A program made the translations under genes and the position numbers. A stretch of 64,000 nucleotides of DNA from the NCBI RefSeq assembly GCF_047948215.1, contig NC_134455.1, positions 149,712,575 to 149,776,574 on the forward strand, in the 5' to 3' direction. Position 1 is the stretch's first letter; the number at the start of each line of letters is the position of its first letter. Shown here in pieces: positions 35,743 through 45,676 of this stretch. The stretch is from Lycorma delicatula. Lineage: Eukaryota; Arthropoda; Insecta; Hemiptera; Fulgoridae. Below the pieces are notes generated by a model. That model did no database searches. It was not told the DNA's origin and saw only the letters and a program-made list of their open reading frames with translations.

Positions 35743-36420
35743 TCACAGTATGGGGAATAAATTCTCACTGACATCAATGAAGGCCAGAGAAAAAGTTTTC
35801 TGCCAGGTCTGCAATTGCGTATCATCCAGACTTCGATCTAAGACTTGGAATCTAGCAGAAAGAATATTAGCAAATTTAGACCAGTCCGCTTTCCTGTACA
35901 TGAAGTGCCTCTGTTGAACAGAAACATAGCACCTATAGACATCATGAAACCCTTTATTCAGTTCAAAAACAATTAGTTGATGATCACTAGAGCAATCATT
36001 AACCATAGACTAGAAATAAATCCTACCAGGAATATTCCTTCCAGTAGTAATATCTATCTTTCCTCATACATCATGCCATCTACCATTCCAGCATATGTAG
36101 TTAATTCACCAGGAATATTAACCATGTGCAATGAAACCTTCTACTAATTCACCACCATTATTAATCTGCAACCCCATTGTGACAAATAAGTTATTTGGCA
36201 TTCTTATCAGACCTAATACAACAGGTTAGTTACCAACAAGACCAAGAATTCTATCTCATCTTTCCAAATGTTCCTTAGTGGAATACCTATATTGAAAGTA
36301 TCAACAATGACAAAGAAATCATGCCAGTGACAAAACAAGCTTAACAACAACGTGGTGAGTATAAAAACTTGCCGTAAGAAGACACAATCTGTTAACTACC
36401 CACACAGAATCATGGACATA
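35743..36420 (-). pseudogene. R1-type endonuclease domain, broken
   Basis: Minus-strand pieces include MPNNLFVTMGLQINNGGELV (about 36200) and, after frameshifts, CSSDHQLIVFEL (about 35990). The second is the SDHxxIxFE block with the catalytic Asp-His of the apurinic-type endonuclease. A frame of about 70 residues that links EN to RT follows, including the typical AWWNREM just below 35743. Confidence 0.75.
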
Positions 36421-36574
36421 CTGTTAAATCCAGTATAAATTTTTTTTCCAACCACTAAAACCTGACAGATCACACCCTTAACCACATATGGTTACTGTAG
36501 AAGAACAATTTTGAGACTCATTCTCTCAACAACTTCACCTAATTCAACCTGGGCAATATAGGCATATTGAGCAT

Positions 36575-36753
36575 ATTTTTTTTTAGTCTCTGGGACCACT
36601 ATTAGTTATTACTTTCAAAGGATGGGATGAAATGACAATTTTCATATGCCGGGTCAGGCATGTGAAAATCCCATGCCTGACCCGGGATTCAAACCCAGGA
36701 CCTCCAGATGAAAGGCCGAAATGCTACCACTCACACCACAGAAGCCAGCACCC
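36575..36753 (-). mobile_element. tRNA-derived SINE, type B, nested in R1 element
   Basis: Minus-strand copy with B box GGGTTTGAATCCCGGGTCAGG, followed by GGGATTTTCACATG and the shared 3' tail, then a poly(A) that appears as poly(T) at 36575-36583. TGAGCAT flanks it at 36568-36574 and 36754-36760. It sits between the gag and endonuclease parts of the R1-type element. Confidence 0.85.
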
Positions 36754-36769
36754 TGAGCATTTAATTAAC

Positions 36770-37210
36770 CAAAACTAAACATCCAATGAATTGAAATACA
36801 TCTCAACGGGTCATAAATATTATCCATAAGTCTTACTATGTACGGAGTGCTGCCTGCAATCTTTCTGCAGTCTTGTACACTTGAATAAGTAGGGTTCTCT
36901 GCCTTTTTAGGGCACTACTGATGCTTGCAATCTTCTTCACCATAATGTGTGCAGAGTGAAGAAGCCTATTTCCAAATCTACAACATTTAAAGCGCCTCAG
37001 AGTATTTCTTGAAGAAGAAAAATCCACAAAGAATCTACCTTCAGAAACAAATTTGCTGAAGAGACTAGATCCTAGCCCAAAGACACCATGATACCGTCAA
37101 AGATACACATGATACCGTGTGGCATCACAGCCTCCTGTTTTAAACAAAACCTACAATTGCATATCACCTCATCCTGGTTGGTCTTCTGCTCTCTAGAGAC
37201 ATCACTTCAT
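36770..37210 (-). pseudogene. R1-type gag C-terminus, broken
   Basis: Minus-strand frames include FKCCRFGNRLLHSAH, which resembles a CCHC knuckle (CxxCxxxGHxxxxC) in which some positions have been lost. A basic tail (ALKRQRTLLIQVYKTAERLQ) follows. It lies just upstream of the endonuclease, separated by the SINE, as expected for ORF1 to ORF2 order. Confidence 0.55.
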
Positions 37211-37241
37211 CCTCAGACAGGCGACAATTTATATCATAAAG

Positions 37242-37519
37242 CAGTGATTCCCAAACTATGCGCCACAGAGGCCCAGGGACCACAGCCTCTTTTCTGGGGT
37301 GCCGTGAAATATTGTAAAAGCTTCAGAATTAATTGAACCAAGACATTTATAATTATTAATTTAATGTTAATAAAGTAAAAAAAATAATGAAGATGCAAGA
37401 GTTTTATTTATTTTTATCTCTTACTTACAGGTAGTCATACTTTTACTTAGGGTAGGGCGCCATGGAAAAATTTTAATTGAAAAAGGACGCCGCAACTCCG
37501 AAAATGTTTGAAACCTCTA
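37242..37519. mobile_element. Non-autonomous hAT element (MITE), degenerate right end
   Basis: It starts CAGTGATTCCCAAACTATG and is alignable throughout with the MITE at 9754-10043. The right end has decayed to GAAAATGTTTGAAACCTCTA. The 8-bp flanks TCATAAAG (37234-37241) and TCATAAAC (37520-37527) differ at one base, so it is an older insertion than the 9.75-kb copy. Confidence 0.92.
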
Positions 37520-37527
37520 TCATAAAC

Positions 37528-38244
37528 TATGCCTCAAGGCCTTTCTTTATTCACACTTTTGATCAATTATCATTGATCAAAATATCATTGAAGTCTCTTT
37601 AATATGTAAAAGTCTGGTTAATATGTAAATGGGACAAAAAGAAAACAAAGCTTTTTGAAGAGTGGCATAGAAAATATTAGATTTTCTCTTGTTCAACATC
37701 CATAAACGGCTTTCTGATAAATATTATTTACTGTTCTGTAACTTTTTGCATCTCACTTAATCTCTCCTATAACTAAAAAAACAATCAATAATTTTTTTTT
37801 AAATTAGAAAGCTTAAATTCTTTATAGATTAGTTTTCATTATAATGTATAGTCTGGAATTTTACAACTAAAGTTAAGGAAAACCTGTTAAAAATGTATAC
37901 AGTGAAAGAATAACACTTATAGAAGGCACTTTCAATTGATTTGTGATAAAAATCTTTTTTTTATCAGTAATATTAATTAAAATGTAACTAACTCAATAGA
38001 AATAGTTGTAAAATATTGTTAATTTACCAGAATTTCTTAAACAAAAATTATTACATTTAACTGATATTGAAAAACTTTAATTATTAATTTGTGATTGAGT
38101 GTTGTAATTTGAAATGTTTTTAAATCTATATTACCTCGCAAGTTTTAATTTGATATATAATATAATGTGTTAAATATAATTGTAATTTAATTAACATTAG
38201 AAAGAAACCATTACAAAAATGTGTCTTCCCTTTATATGTATTTT
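37528..38244. other. AT-rich intronic interval, no gene seen
   Basis: No supported exon or element. Confidence 0.4.
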
Positions 38245-38319
38245 TTTCTGGTTGTTTTGAAACAACCAGAAAGTTGAAAAGTATTTGAAAAGAGGCATCA
38301 ATTATGATGCCTCTTTTCA
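38245..38319. repeat. Two adjacent perfect hairpins
   Basis: The first has 13-bp arms (TTTCTGGTTGTTT and its complement) around a 2-nt loop at 38245-38272. The second has 15-bp arms (TGAAAAGAGGCATCA and its complement) around ATTA at 38286-38319. Only 13 bp separate them and both stems are perfect. They lie 239 bp upstream of the 38558 exon, on the same transcript. No known RNA class is implied by the sequence. Confidence 0.9.
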
Positions 38320-38557
38320 GGTTTATTTTTAAAAAAGATTCTTTCAAAACTGCATAACTTATTTTTTAATCTATTCTGCAGTTGCATTGAAACACTGAGC
38401 CAACAAAATAGAAACTAACAACCAGTTGTATGTTGGTTTTAGAATATTTTGAAAGTATTGCCATGTTTTGTCTTACTTCTTAATATATGTTATATTCTTC
38501 TTTTTTCATTAGAATTTGTAGGATTTATAGTAAATCACTTTTTTTTTCAACTAAAAG

Positions 38558-38740
38558 TCAGATGATCTCGAAACAGACCTTGAAGAAAATATATCACTGA
38601 AACTGAAGCAAATTGATAAAGACTTTAAAGAACTAAATTTAATACTGACAAACCTAAATGATCAAATATCCAAGGAACAACAAATTAAAAGGACAATGCA
38701 ATCTGCATGGTGTGCACGTTTCAAAGTGCAATTAAACAAA
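38558..38740 (+). CDS. Exon of coiled-coil host gene
   Basis: A 183-bp exon (61 codons, phase 0 to 0) lies between acceptor TTTTTTTTCAACTAAAAG and donor GTAAGT. It encodes an acidic start (SDDLETDLEENISLKLKQI), then heptads DKDFKELNLILTNLNDQI, SKEQQIKRTMQSAW and CARFKVQLNK. Leu/Ile spacing at a/d positions supports a coiled coil. Length, phase and composition fit the neighbouring exons. The Trp-Cys-Ala-Arg-Phe stretch breaks the helix pattern and would be a useful anchor for homology searching. Confidence 0.8.
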
Positions 38741-38829
38741 GTAAGTATGATTATTTCTTACATTAATTTTTTTTTTTTTATTTCACCACATAATATCAAA
38801 ACTTGTTTGTAGGAATATAGGAGAGAAAT

Positions 38830-38945
38830 TTTGTAATTTATGGAAAATACCTTGTCTGACCAGGATGCAAACCTAGACCCTCCCAGGAGAAAGGCTGACA
38901 TCCTGTTATAACATGCCATGGTAACAATTAGCAGTTAGTTCTGTA
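38830..38945 (-). mobile_element. tRNA-derived SINE, type B, old copy
   Basis: The minus strand shows GTTACCATGGCATG...AGGATGTCAGCCTTTCTCC, then a B box in CTAGGTTTGCATCCTGGTCAG. It is recognisable by comparison with the 15.6-kb copy but strongly diverged. The 3' tail is not evident. Confidence 0.6.
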
Positions 38946-39123
38946 CTCAGGCCCGTAATAAGAATCTACCATATTTAAAACATATTAATGTTGGATTTAA
39001 ACTTATTATAAAAAGTATATTTTTAAAATATATAAAAAGTGAAGTTCATATTGTGGTTGCTCTTTAATGTCTCATCCATCTTTATAAATTAAAGATAAAA
39101 GTGAAACTTTATTAACAAGATAA

Positions 39124-39237
39124 GGTATTGGAAGGATAAAATATGATCCTTTACTGGATTCTTATCATAGACGCACCACATGGTATTAGAAGGATAAAAT
39201 GATCCTTTACTGGATTCTTATCATAGACACACCACAT
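39124..39237. repeat. 58/56-bp tandem duplication
   Basis: Two consecutive copies of GGTATTGGAAGGATAAAAT through ATAGACGCACCACAT (39124-39181 and 39182-39237). They differ by a 2-bp indel and a few substitutions. Confidence 0.95.
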
Positions 39238-39654
39238 GCTCATCATATACATGTATATGTATATACATTTCTCTCTTTGCCTCTGCAATGAGAGAAAATG
39301 AGTTCTCTAACTCATTATGCTAATATTATTTACAAAATAATATACACACTGCAGAATTTTGCCAGACAAATGTTTTTCTTAGTTGCAGTTACTCAGGAAT
39401 TTAAGATAAAAATGTTTTAATAAAATAACCGATAATGAAGTTAATAAAAATAAAATATTTGGTAAAAAAAATTAATAATTAGGCTTCTGTCTGCCATTAC
39501 ACCAGATGGAAAGGATTGAAGAAACTATATTGGAAAAGTTTTTTTCTATTCTGAATTGAAACTAAATGATTTGAAACAACATTAAATGTTTACAGAATCC
39601 TATTACTAACTCCAAAAACTGATATAAATGGTAACAAATTTGATTGATTTGACT

Positions 39655-39800
39655 AAATCTCTGTGGTGAAATGATAGCATCTCTGTCATTCATCTTAAAG
39701 TACCAGGTTTCAATACCGGTCAGCCATGAATGGCATTTTTTATATGCTATAAAATCTCTACTTCATATTCCATGGCACCAAGCTTCAAGCTTAAGTGGAG
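39655..39800 (+). mobile_element. tRNA-derived SINE, type B, old copy
   Basis: The head reads CTCTGTGGTGAAATGATAGC, then CCAGGTTTCAATACCGGTCAG with a decayed B box, GGCATTTTTTATATGCTA and an AAGCTTCAAGC body. It differs from the 15.6-kb copy after the tRNA-like head, so it may be a subfamily with another body. Confidence 0.6.
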
Positions 39801-40274
39801 GATTAATCATAAAAAGCTGTTTTAAGTTATTAAAAATCAAGCTTTTTAATTTTTTTTTCAAATACAATCATGAAATATTTAAACCATTCAGACAACCCTA
39901 AATAAAAATATAATATTATTGGAACAACAAAAACATTGGGCATAGTTCAACTTCTAGAGTAATCAAAAGCTAATTGGCTGTCAGTGATAGAATTAGAGAA
40001 AGTAATAAATTATTAGTTTATAGTTTCCTCATACTACCTGTTGATTCATTACTTTTTTATTGTTACTACTTTTTAACAAAAATGTCATTACTTAGAACTG
40101 GTGGTATTGAACAAAATTTAGATACTGCATTTAAATTGCTTTCATTTTTTTGTATAAAAAAAATCATGGCAATTTTAAACACCGGTTTTCTTTTTAGGCT
40201 AACATTTTCTTCACTGTATAATTTTTTACTAATTTAAACAGAAAAATTTGCTAGAAAATATTCCAGCAAGAAAT

Positions 40275-40600
40275 AAACAAATCAGCTGATTTCAAAATCA
40301 AGAGTTCTAAGGTTCAAATCTTAGCAAAGACAGTTTCTTTTATACGAATTTGAGTACTAGATCGTGGGTATCAGTGTTCTTTGGTGGTTTTTTTTTAACC
40401 TCCAGAACCACCATTAGGTATTCTTCAGAGCATGAGATGAATGATTTGTAGCATGTGTGAAAATGCCATGCCTGACCAGGATTCAAACCTAGGATCTTCG
40501 GATGAAAGGCCAAGACGCTACCACTCGTGTCACAAAGGCCAGCGTTATTTGGTGGTTGGGTTTCAATAATCACACATCTCAGGAATGGTCAAGGATAAAC
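40275..40600 (+). mobile_element. tRNA-derived SINE, type A, split by a type B SINE
   Basis: The left part reads AATCAGCTGATTTCAAAATC, AAGGTTCAAATCTTAGCAAAG and TTTATACGAATTTGAGTACTAG. The right part resumes after the insertion with TTTGGTGGTTGGGTTTCAAT and ATCTCAGGAATGGTC. The 5' A box and the shared 3' tail are missing or weak. Confidence 0.85.
40390..40547 (-). mobile_element. tRNA-derived SINE, type B, nested in type A SINE
   Basis: Minus-strand copy with head GTGACACGAGTGGTAGCGTC, B box CTAGGTTTGAATCCTGGTCAG, GGCATGGCATTTTCACAC, and tail CTCTGAAGAATACCTAATGG followed by GGTGGTTCTGGAGGTTAAAA. TTTGGTGGTT is duplicated at 40380-40389 and 40548-40557, fixing the insertion boundaries. Confidence 0.92.
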
Positions 40601-41690
40601 AGTAAAAGAAACTTTTTTTTATATTTATAAGTAATAGCGTGACTACAAATAAATATTTTTATTTCATTTAAATCTACTCATATATACATAAAAAAGCTAT
40701 TAAAAATAAAATGCATTTAAAAAAAAAATTAACTTTTCTCAGATATAATAGTATTCAGTGAAGCATTGGTGAAGATGTACCTTGCATAGTACATCATAGG
40801 TGCATGAAAAATAGAAAATACTATCAATAAGGATGTTGATTAATTGAATAAAAATGACCGTATTTAAAAGATATTTTTTTATTTTTTGTTGAATTTATAA
40901 TTAATATTCTCATAATATTTATTAATTTTAATATTTTTAAGAAAAAATAAACACTTTCAAATATTTTACATAACAAAATTTTCATGCTGTTGTTACTTTA
41001 CATTCTTCTTTCTAAAAGACATAAGATTAATTTATCTAAATTTTTTTTTAAACTTTTATGATTTATTTAATTTTTGGTTGTTATGATTTATTTAATTTTT
41101 GGTTGTTATTAGACATAAAATTGTTTTCTCACAAAATAGAGTTAGAAAAATATATTCCTCCAATTGTTATAGAATAAAAATTAATTAAGATTTGAATTTT
41201 AATATATTTAAAAATCAAATAAAATGTCTGTTTCCATAACTTCCAGCTTCAGTATTAAATTTCTTTAGGATATTTTAATGTAACATATCAGATCACACTA
41301 GTCAACAAAAATATTTATTTTCGTGTACATGCTGATTTTAATTAATTTTGGAGTACTGAATTGAAAACTGTTATCAGAATTTGTGTAACACATCATGTTT
41401 TTTAGATACATATGATTTAGACATACAGTTTATTCATCAATAAATGAATAATCACTGTGAAATATTTTAAAAAAAATATTATTTATGTGTATTCATTTAA
41501 AATTTGTTTAAATCAACCAAATTCTTATTTATCCAAATACAGGTAAATTGAAATACATTAATATAATTTTAAAGTAACAGTTTCTAAAATTCTGAATCAT
41601 TAGAAAATACCTCTAAAAAGCAGTTTTTAAAAGTTTAAATTATTGGAATTGTCTTATCTTAAATTTTTTTTAAATGTTGATGATATCTTT
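40601..41690. other. AT-rich interval with a 25-bp tandem duplication
   Basis: TTATGATTTATTTAATTTTT followed by GGTTG is repeated exactly at 41056-41080 and 41081-41105. Otherwise no supported feature. Confidence 0.6.
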
Positions 41691-43320
41691 TCCTAGTACG
41701 ATGTTTAATCAGTTTCTCTAAACAAAAACCAGCAATAGTCACCCATCATTCCAGGATCCCATCTTCCTGGGTACTGATGCTCCATGATGGTCATCATATC
41801 CTGATGGTAATGCTTTCCTTGCTCACTGCTGACAGAGCCCAAATTTTCAGAAAAACATCTAGGTAGAAATGGAGGATATGAATTTTTAATGACATCCTAC
41901 AATGTAAATATATGTAGTTCTCTAACAGCTTAATAACCAAAAAACATAGTTTTCATCTTTTCTGTTGCCTAAAAAACCACCAAAAATGTCTTTGAAGGAC
42001 TTTCATGTAGGTAGTTCACATTCGCTAAGTTTATCGTCCTTAAGGAGTTTCTTCATTAGCGAACTGATAAATATACCCTCCTTCAGCTTACCACTCAATA
42101 TAGGAAAACTTACTTTTAAATGATTAATTCCTGGTCAATCTTTGTCTAATGCCTTTACATAATTTTTCATGAGTCCAAATTGTATGTGAAGTGGCAGTAG
42201 TATGATTTTACCATTCTCAATTAATGATTAATGGTTTACATTTTTTTCACCAACCACTAAGTTCTGCTGCAATGGCCAGTTCTTTACTTTGTAATGACTT
42301 TTTGTATCACAAAAAAATATCCCAAAGACAAAGTAAATAACATTTCGTAAACCCACCTTGTAAACCAAGAAGTAACGCAACAACTTTCAGATCACTGCAA
42401 ACTTGCCACACATGTTGTTTCTATTTTATTGCTGCTAATATTTATGCCATCATATGTTTCTTTCATTTCAACTGTATGACCTAATGGAATGGATGGCTGC
42501 TTGTTAACATTATGTAATAAAACTACTTTCATGCTAACTTTAGAAGAGTTAATAAAAAGACGCCATTCTTCAGGAATATTCTGAATTCCAAGTTCTTTCA
42601 TCAGGCCATTGACCTCAATACAAATGTACAATGAATTTTTTATTATAAAATAGGTTGAAAGTGTTTTATTTCATGTTCTAAACATAGTAACTTTTGTTTT
42701 TTCCACTTTTGCGGTCTATACTCCAGAAGTTTACCTTGCTGTTTGATAACTTTAAATTGCGAACCAAGTACTTAAGTTCATGTTGTTGAATTAAATGAGG
42801 AGATTTCTCATCAGATTCAGAGATTCTTCAACATCATCTGCTTCATTTTCAGAATTTTCTTCTAGTAATGTTGGATTAGATGGTGGTACAGGTACAGGTA
42901 ACTCCTCTCTATGTGTACTGGCTGTAGAGCTGAGGATACATCTGCATATTTTATGAACTTTCTATTTTTGAATGAAAATCCAAACATATTTGTCATACAA
43001 AAGTACCAGTCGGTGAAGTGGTCCTTAGGTTCACACCAAACCATTAGTACAGCAAATGTCATGGCTCATTGTTTCCCCTTCAACCATTCACTTAGTTACT
43101 GAGCCTTATGCAAAATTACATGAGGCACACAGATTTTTTCTTGATCCCCGAGTGTACAATCAAAATAAAATCTGTTTTTAGATTTGATGTGTTAAAGATA
43201 AAAACTGTTTTTATCAATACAGAAATAGTGTTTCTTTGAGATTTAGGTGTAAATTTAACACAGATACAACAAAAACTTTCTGGATGATTTGAACATCCAC
43301 GAACATTTGCAGAAGCTATG
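41690..43320 (-). pseudogene. Relic of an uncharacterised multicopy arthropod protein family, copy 2
   Basis: Minus-strand order, N to C: GCSNHPESFCCICVKFTPKS (about 43280), MVWCEPKDHFTDWYFCMTNM (about 43030), EELPVPVPPSNP, PEEWRLFINSSKVSMKVVLL (about 42560), DLKVVALLLGLQGGFTK (about 42380), and MSLKIHILHFYLDVFL with an EHxxPGRWDxxMMxDYCW-like end (about 41880-41740). Cys-x2-Cys pairs in the first two blocks may bind zinc. The order agrees with copy 1 (20.2-20.96 kb) but is more complete. Several frameshifts and stops. A hAT element lies 9 bp beyond its N-terminal side. Function unknown; multiplicity suggests a mobile element cargo or transposase. Confidence 0.8.
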
Positions 43321-43328
43321 TTGTAGCA

Positions 43329-45668
43329 CAGTGGTTCCCAAACTTTTCCGAGTCATTTTCTCAAATCATGGAATTAAACTGGACATGGCTACCTTCATTT
43401 CCTTTTTGATGTTAATTTTTGCTCTATACTTGCTTTTTATTACAGCGACCGCTGAAAACTCAGCTTCACACAAATACAACGTCAAAAATGAAATTAAAAT
43501 CTGCTGAGCCTTATCACTGAGAAGGGGATATTCATCTTTTATTGAAATCCAAAATTCTGTTAATTCCATGCTGCCAAATTTTGCTTTCAAACTGTTGTCG
43601 CAAGATAACTCGATAAGATGTAAATTCAGATAGAGCACTAGTGTTAAATGGATCTTGAATCCATGCAAATGTATCAAGATTTTCATTTTGAAAGTATTTT
43701 TGAAACCAGATAATTAGCTGTGATAAGTGCCCTTCAAACATGGTTTTTATATCGTGAGGAAGATTAAATTCATCTGACATCAAAAATTTTGCAATATTAA
43801 AAAAACAATCTTTGCCTACATCTTCATTCAATTTTCTTTTCCATAGGTTGAGTTTTTTTATAAAAGCTGATATTTTTTCCGTTGACTTCAAAAGGTGCAC
43901 ATTTTTTCCCTGCAGAGAAAGATTAAGGGTATTCAGCTTTTCAAAAATGTTGCATAAATATGCCAGTTATATTAAAAAATCAGCATTAGCAAAATCTTCT
44001 GCTTTTTTGTATACTTCTTTAAGAAAAATAAAAATTACTTGCAGCAAATTCAAAGGTACATGATAAAACATTACCACAAGAGAGCCATCGTACACTGCTA
44101 TAGTACAACAAAGACGACTGTTTGGCTTCCATATCCTCTGACAGCTTTTTAAAAAACCTTGCTTTCAATGGACAAGATTTTATAAAATTTACCACACACA
44201 CATTCTGACATCTGCAGGACTCAGATGCTTTGACGCAAGCGCTTTTCTATGAATAATGCAATGGGTCTACAGTGCATTTGGTGATTTGCTTCGAATAAGT
44301 GCCTGTAATCCTCCATATCAGCCAGACATGGAGCGATCTCCATCAGCACAGATACCTATGCACTTAGGCCAATTCAAATTATTTTCAGATATGAATGTAT
44401 CAAGAGCCTCGAACAGGTCCTGATCATTCGCTCCTGCAATAATATTTTTACAAAACAGAAGCTCTTCTTTAATATTATTACCATCTATAAACTGTACATA
44501 GAATATCAAATTAGCATCTTTATTGTTATCCGTAGTCTCAACTAGCTACAATCCAAATTACACTCCTTTAATTTTTTCAATTAATTGATCATTGATATCC
44601 TTCTATATACGTTGTATTCTCCAACTGTGTTATTGGATAAAGGCACTTTTAAAAGCAGCTTTCTGGCAAACTCACCAATCATGATATTCACCATATCTAC
44701 AGCAGCTGGTAGAATAAGTTCTTCTGCAATGGTATGAGGCTTCTTGCATTTCGCGATTCTGTAAGCCACCTTGAAAGATACTAGCAAAGCGTTGTTTGGT
44801 ATTAATGCAGTCTTTAAAAATGTATTTTTTTCTTGTTTCAGTTCTTTTAACGTCCTGGCAAAAAAATCATGAGGTTTGCCAACCATGCTGTGGTGATTAG
44901 CTTCAAAATGGTGCTTCAATTTCCTTGGAAGCATACACTCTGCTGCCAAAACATTCATATATAATACACTTTGTGGTCTGCTTTCACCATTAATTTTTGT
45001 TGACATAAAACCAAACTAAATAACAGTCATCATATTTACGATATTTTCGTTTCTTCACAGCTGTGCCACTGGTTGAAGACATACTTTTTTTTATCTGCAC
45101 TATTACATTTATTACTATTCAAAAATTAGTCCATCATTAAAGATACAAGAGCAAAAAATCACAAAACTATTTATCAAAGATAACAAACAAGAAGTAACAT
45201 AACACTAACTACACTACATGAACTAATTTATATCACTGTTTATTTATGTGGAGCGCTGAGTTTAATTTCACTAGACTTAGAATATAAACTGACTGACTGA
45301 ATCGAGCCGGCAATGATTTCTTATATGCTTTCCACAAGATCTTCCAGAACAGTCCAAATGTTACAAAGAGTCTACGCACCTCGACGTGTCTAGTGTGATC
45401 ATATGACGCGATCGAGAAGGCGCAGTGTTGCCAGCTCACATTCGCTAGAATATTCTGCACCAGTGACTTTATTTTTATAGAGGTCAAGCAAAAACAAACC
45501 ACACAAAAAATCTATATATTTGTAGCTTCTCACTTTGTTTTTTGTTTAGTTAGGCCAAATGTAAATGTCTTGATTCAATTAATTACAAAGCTTTTACAAT
45601 ATTTCATGGCACTCCTGTGAAGAGGCCGCGGCGGCCTCTTCACGCCGCGTACATTTTGGGAATCACTG
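43329..45668 (-). mobile_element. BED-type hAT transposon, 2340 bp, intact TSD
   Basis: Ends CAGTGGTTCCCAAACTTTT (43329) and CATTTTGGGAATCACTG (45668) are inverted repeats. The 8-bp duplication TTGTAGCA is perfect at 43321-43328 and 45669-45676, the mark of hAT insertion. The transposase is on the minus strand. The 45668 end carries a GCCGCGGCGGC-centred palindrome (CTGTGAAGAGGCC mirrored as GGCCTCTTCAC), about 45615-45645. The two MITEs at 9754 and 37242 share its ends. Confidence 0.95.
43366..45082 (-). pseudogene. hAT transposase (ZBED5/SCAND3-like), frameshifted
   Basis: The ATG at 45082 begins MSSTSGTAVKKRKYRKYDD. A frameshift near 45020 leads into STKINGESRPQSVLYMNVLA and CMLPRKLKHHFEANHH. 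This is a BED finger whose two cysteines (normally QCVLC) have become Ser and Tyr. Downstream come KIIAGANDQ-like and KCIGICADGDRSMSG (first catalytic Asp, about 44340), HCIIHRKALASKHLSP (about 44240), SSVRWLSCGNVL (about 44080) and the C-terminal dimerisation block FWISIKDEYPLLSDKAQQIL and LYLCEAEFSAV (about 43460). At least four frame disruptions make it inactive, although the catalytic landmarks are easily recognised. Confidence 0.92.
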
Positions 45669-45676
45669 TTGTAGCA

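Larger units (their letters stand above)
32875..37233 (-). mobile_element. R1-type non-LTR retrotransposon with two nested insertions
   Basis: Read on the minus strand, an R1/TRAS-like element is present in order. A gag region with one degraded zinc knuckle (RFKCCRFG, about 36960) is followed by an endonuclease (about 36420-35950), a linker, RT fingers (about 34760), the C-terminal ORF2 domain (34310-33800) and a 3' end with a CTAGCCCTGATGGGCTAG hairpin near 32890. A SINE at 36575-36753 and a Jockey-type tail at 35118-35404 interrupt it, both with target duplications. The right end is cut by, or close to, a hAT MITE starting at 37242. Many frameshifts show long decay. Confidence 0.85.

Noticed and set aside
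35485..35917. 71- and 92-residue plus-strand ORFs
   Set aside because: They are antisense to the R1-type EN-RT linker, which carries the recognised motifs.
38245..38319. Bacterial-type intrinsic terminators
   Set aside because: Stem-plus-T shapes resemble them, but the window is clearly eukaryotic and no bacterial gene is nearby.
45233..45502. 89-residue minus-strand ORF in the hAT element
   Set aside because: It lies upstream of the transposase ATG in the leader and has no similarity to hAT proteins; probably chance.
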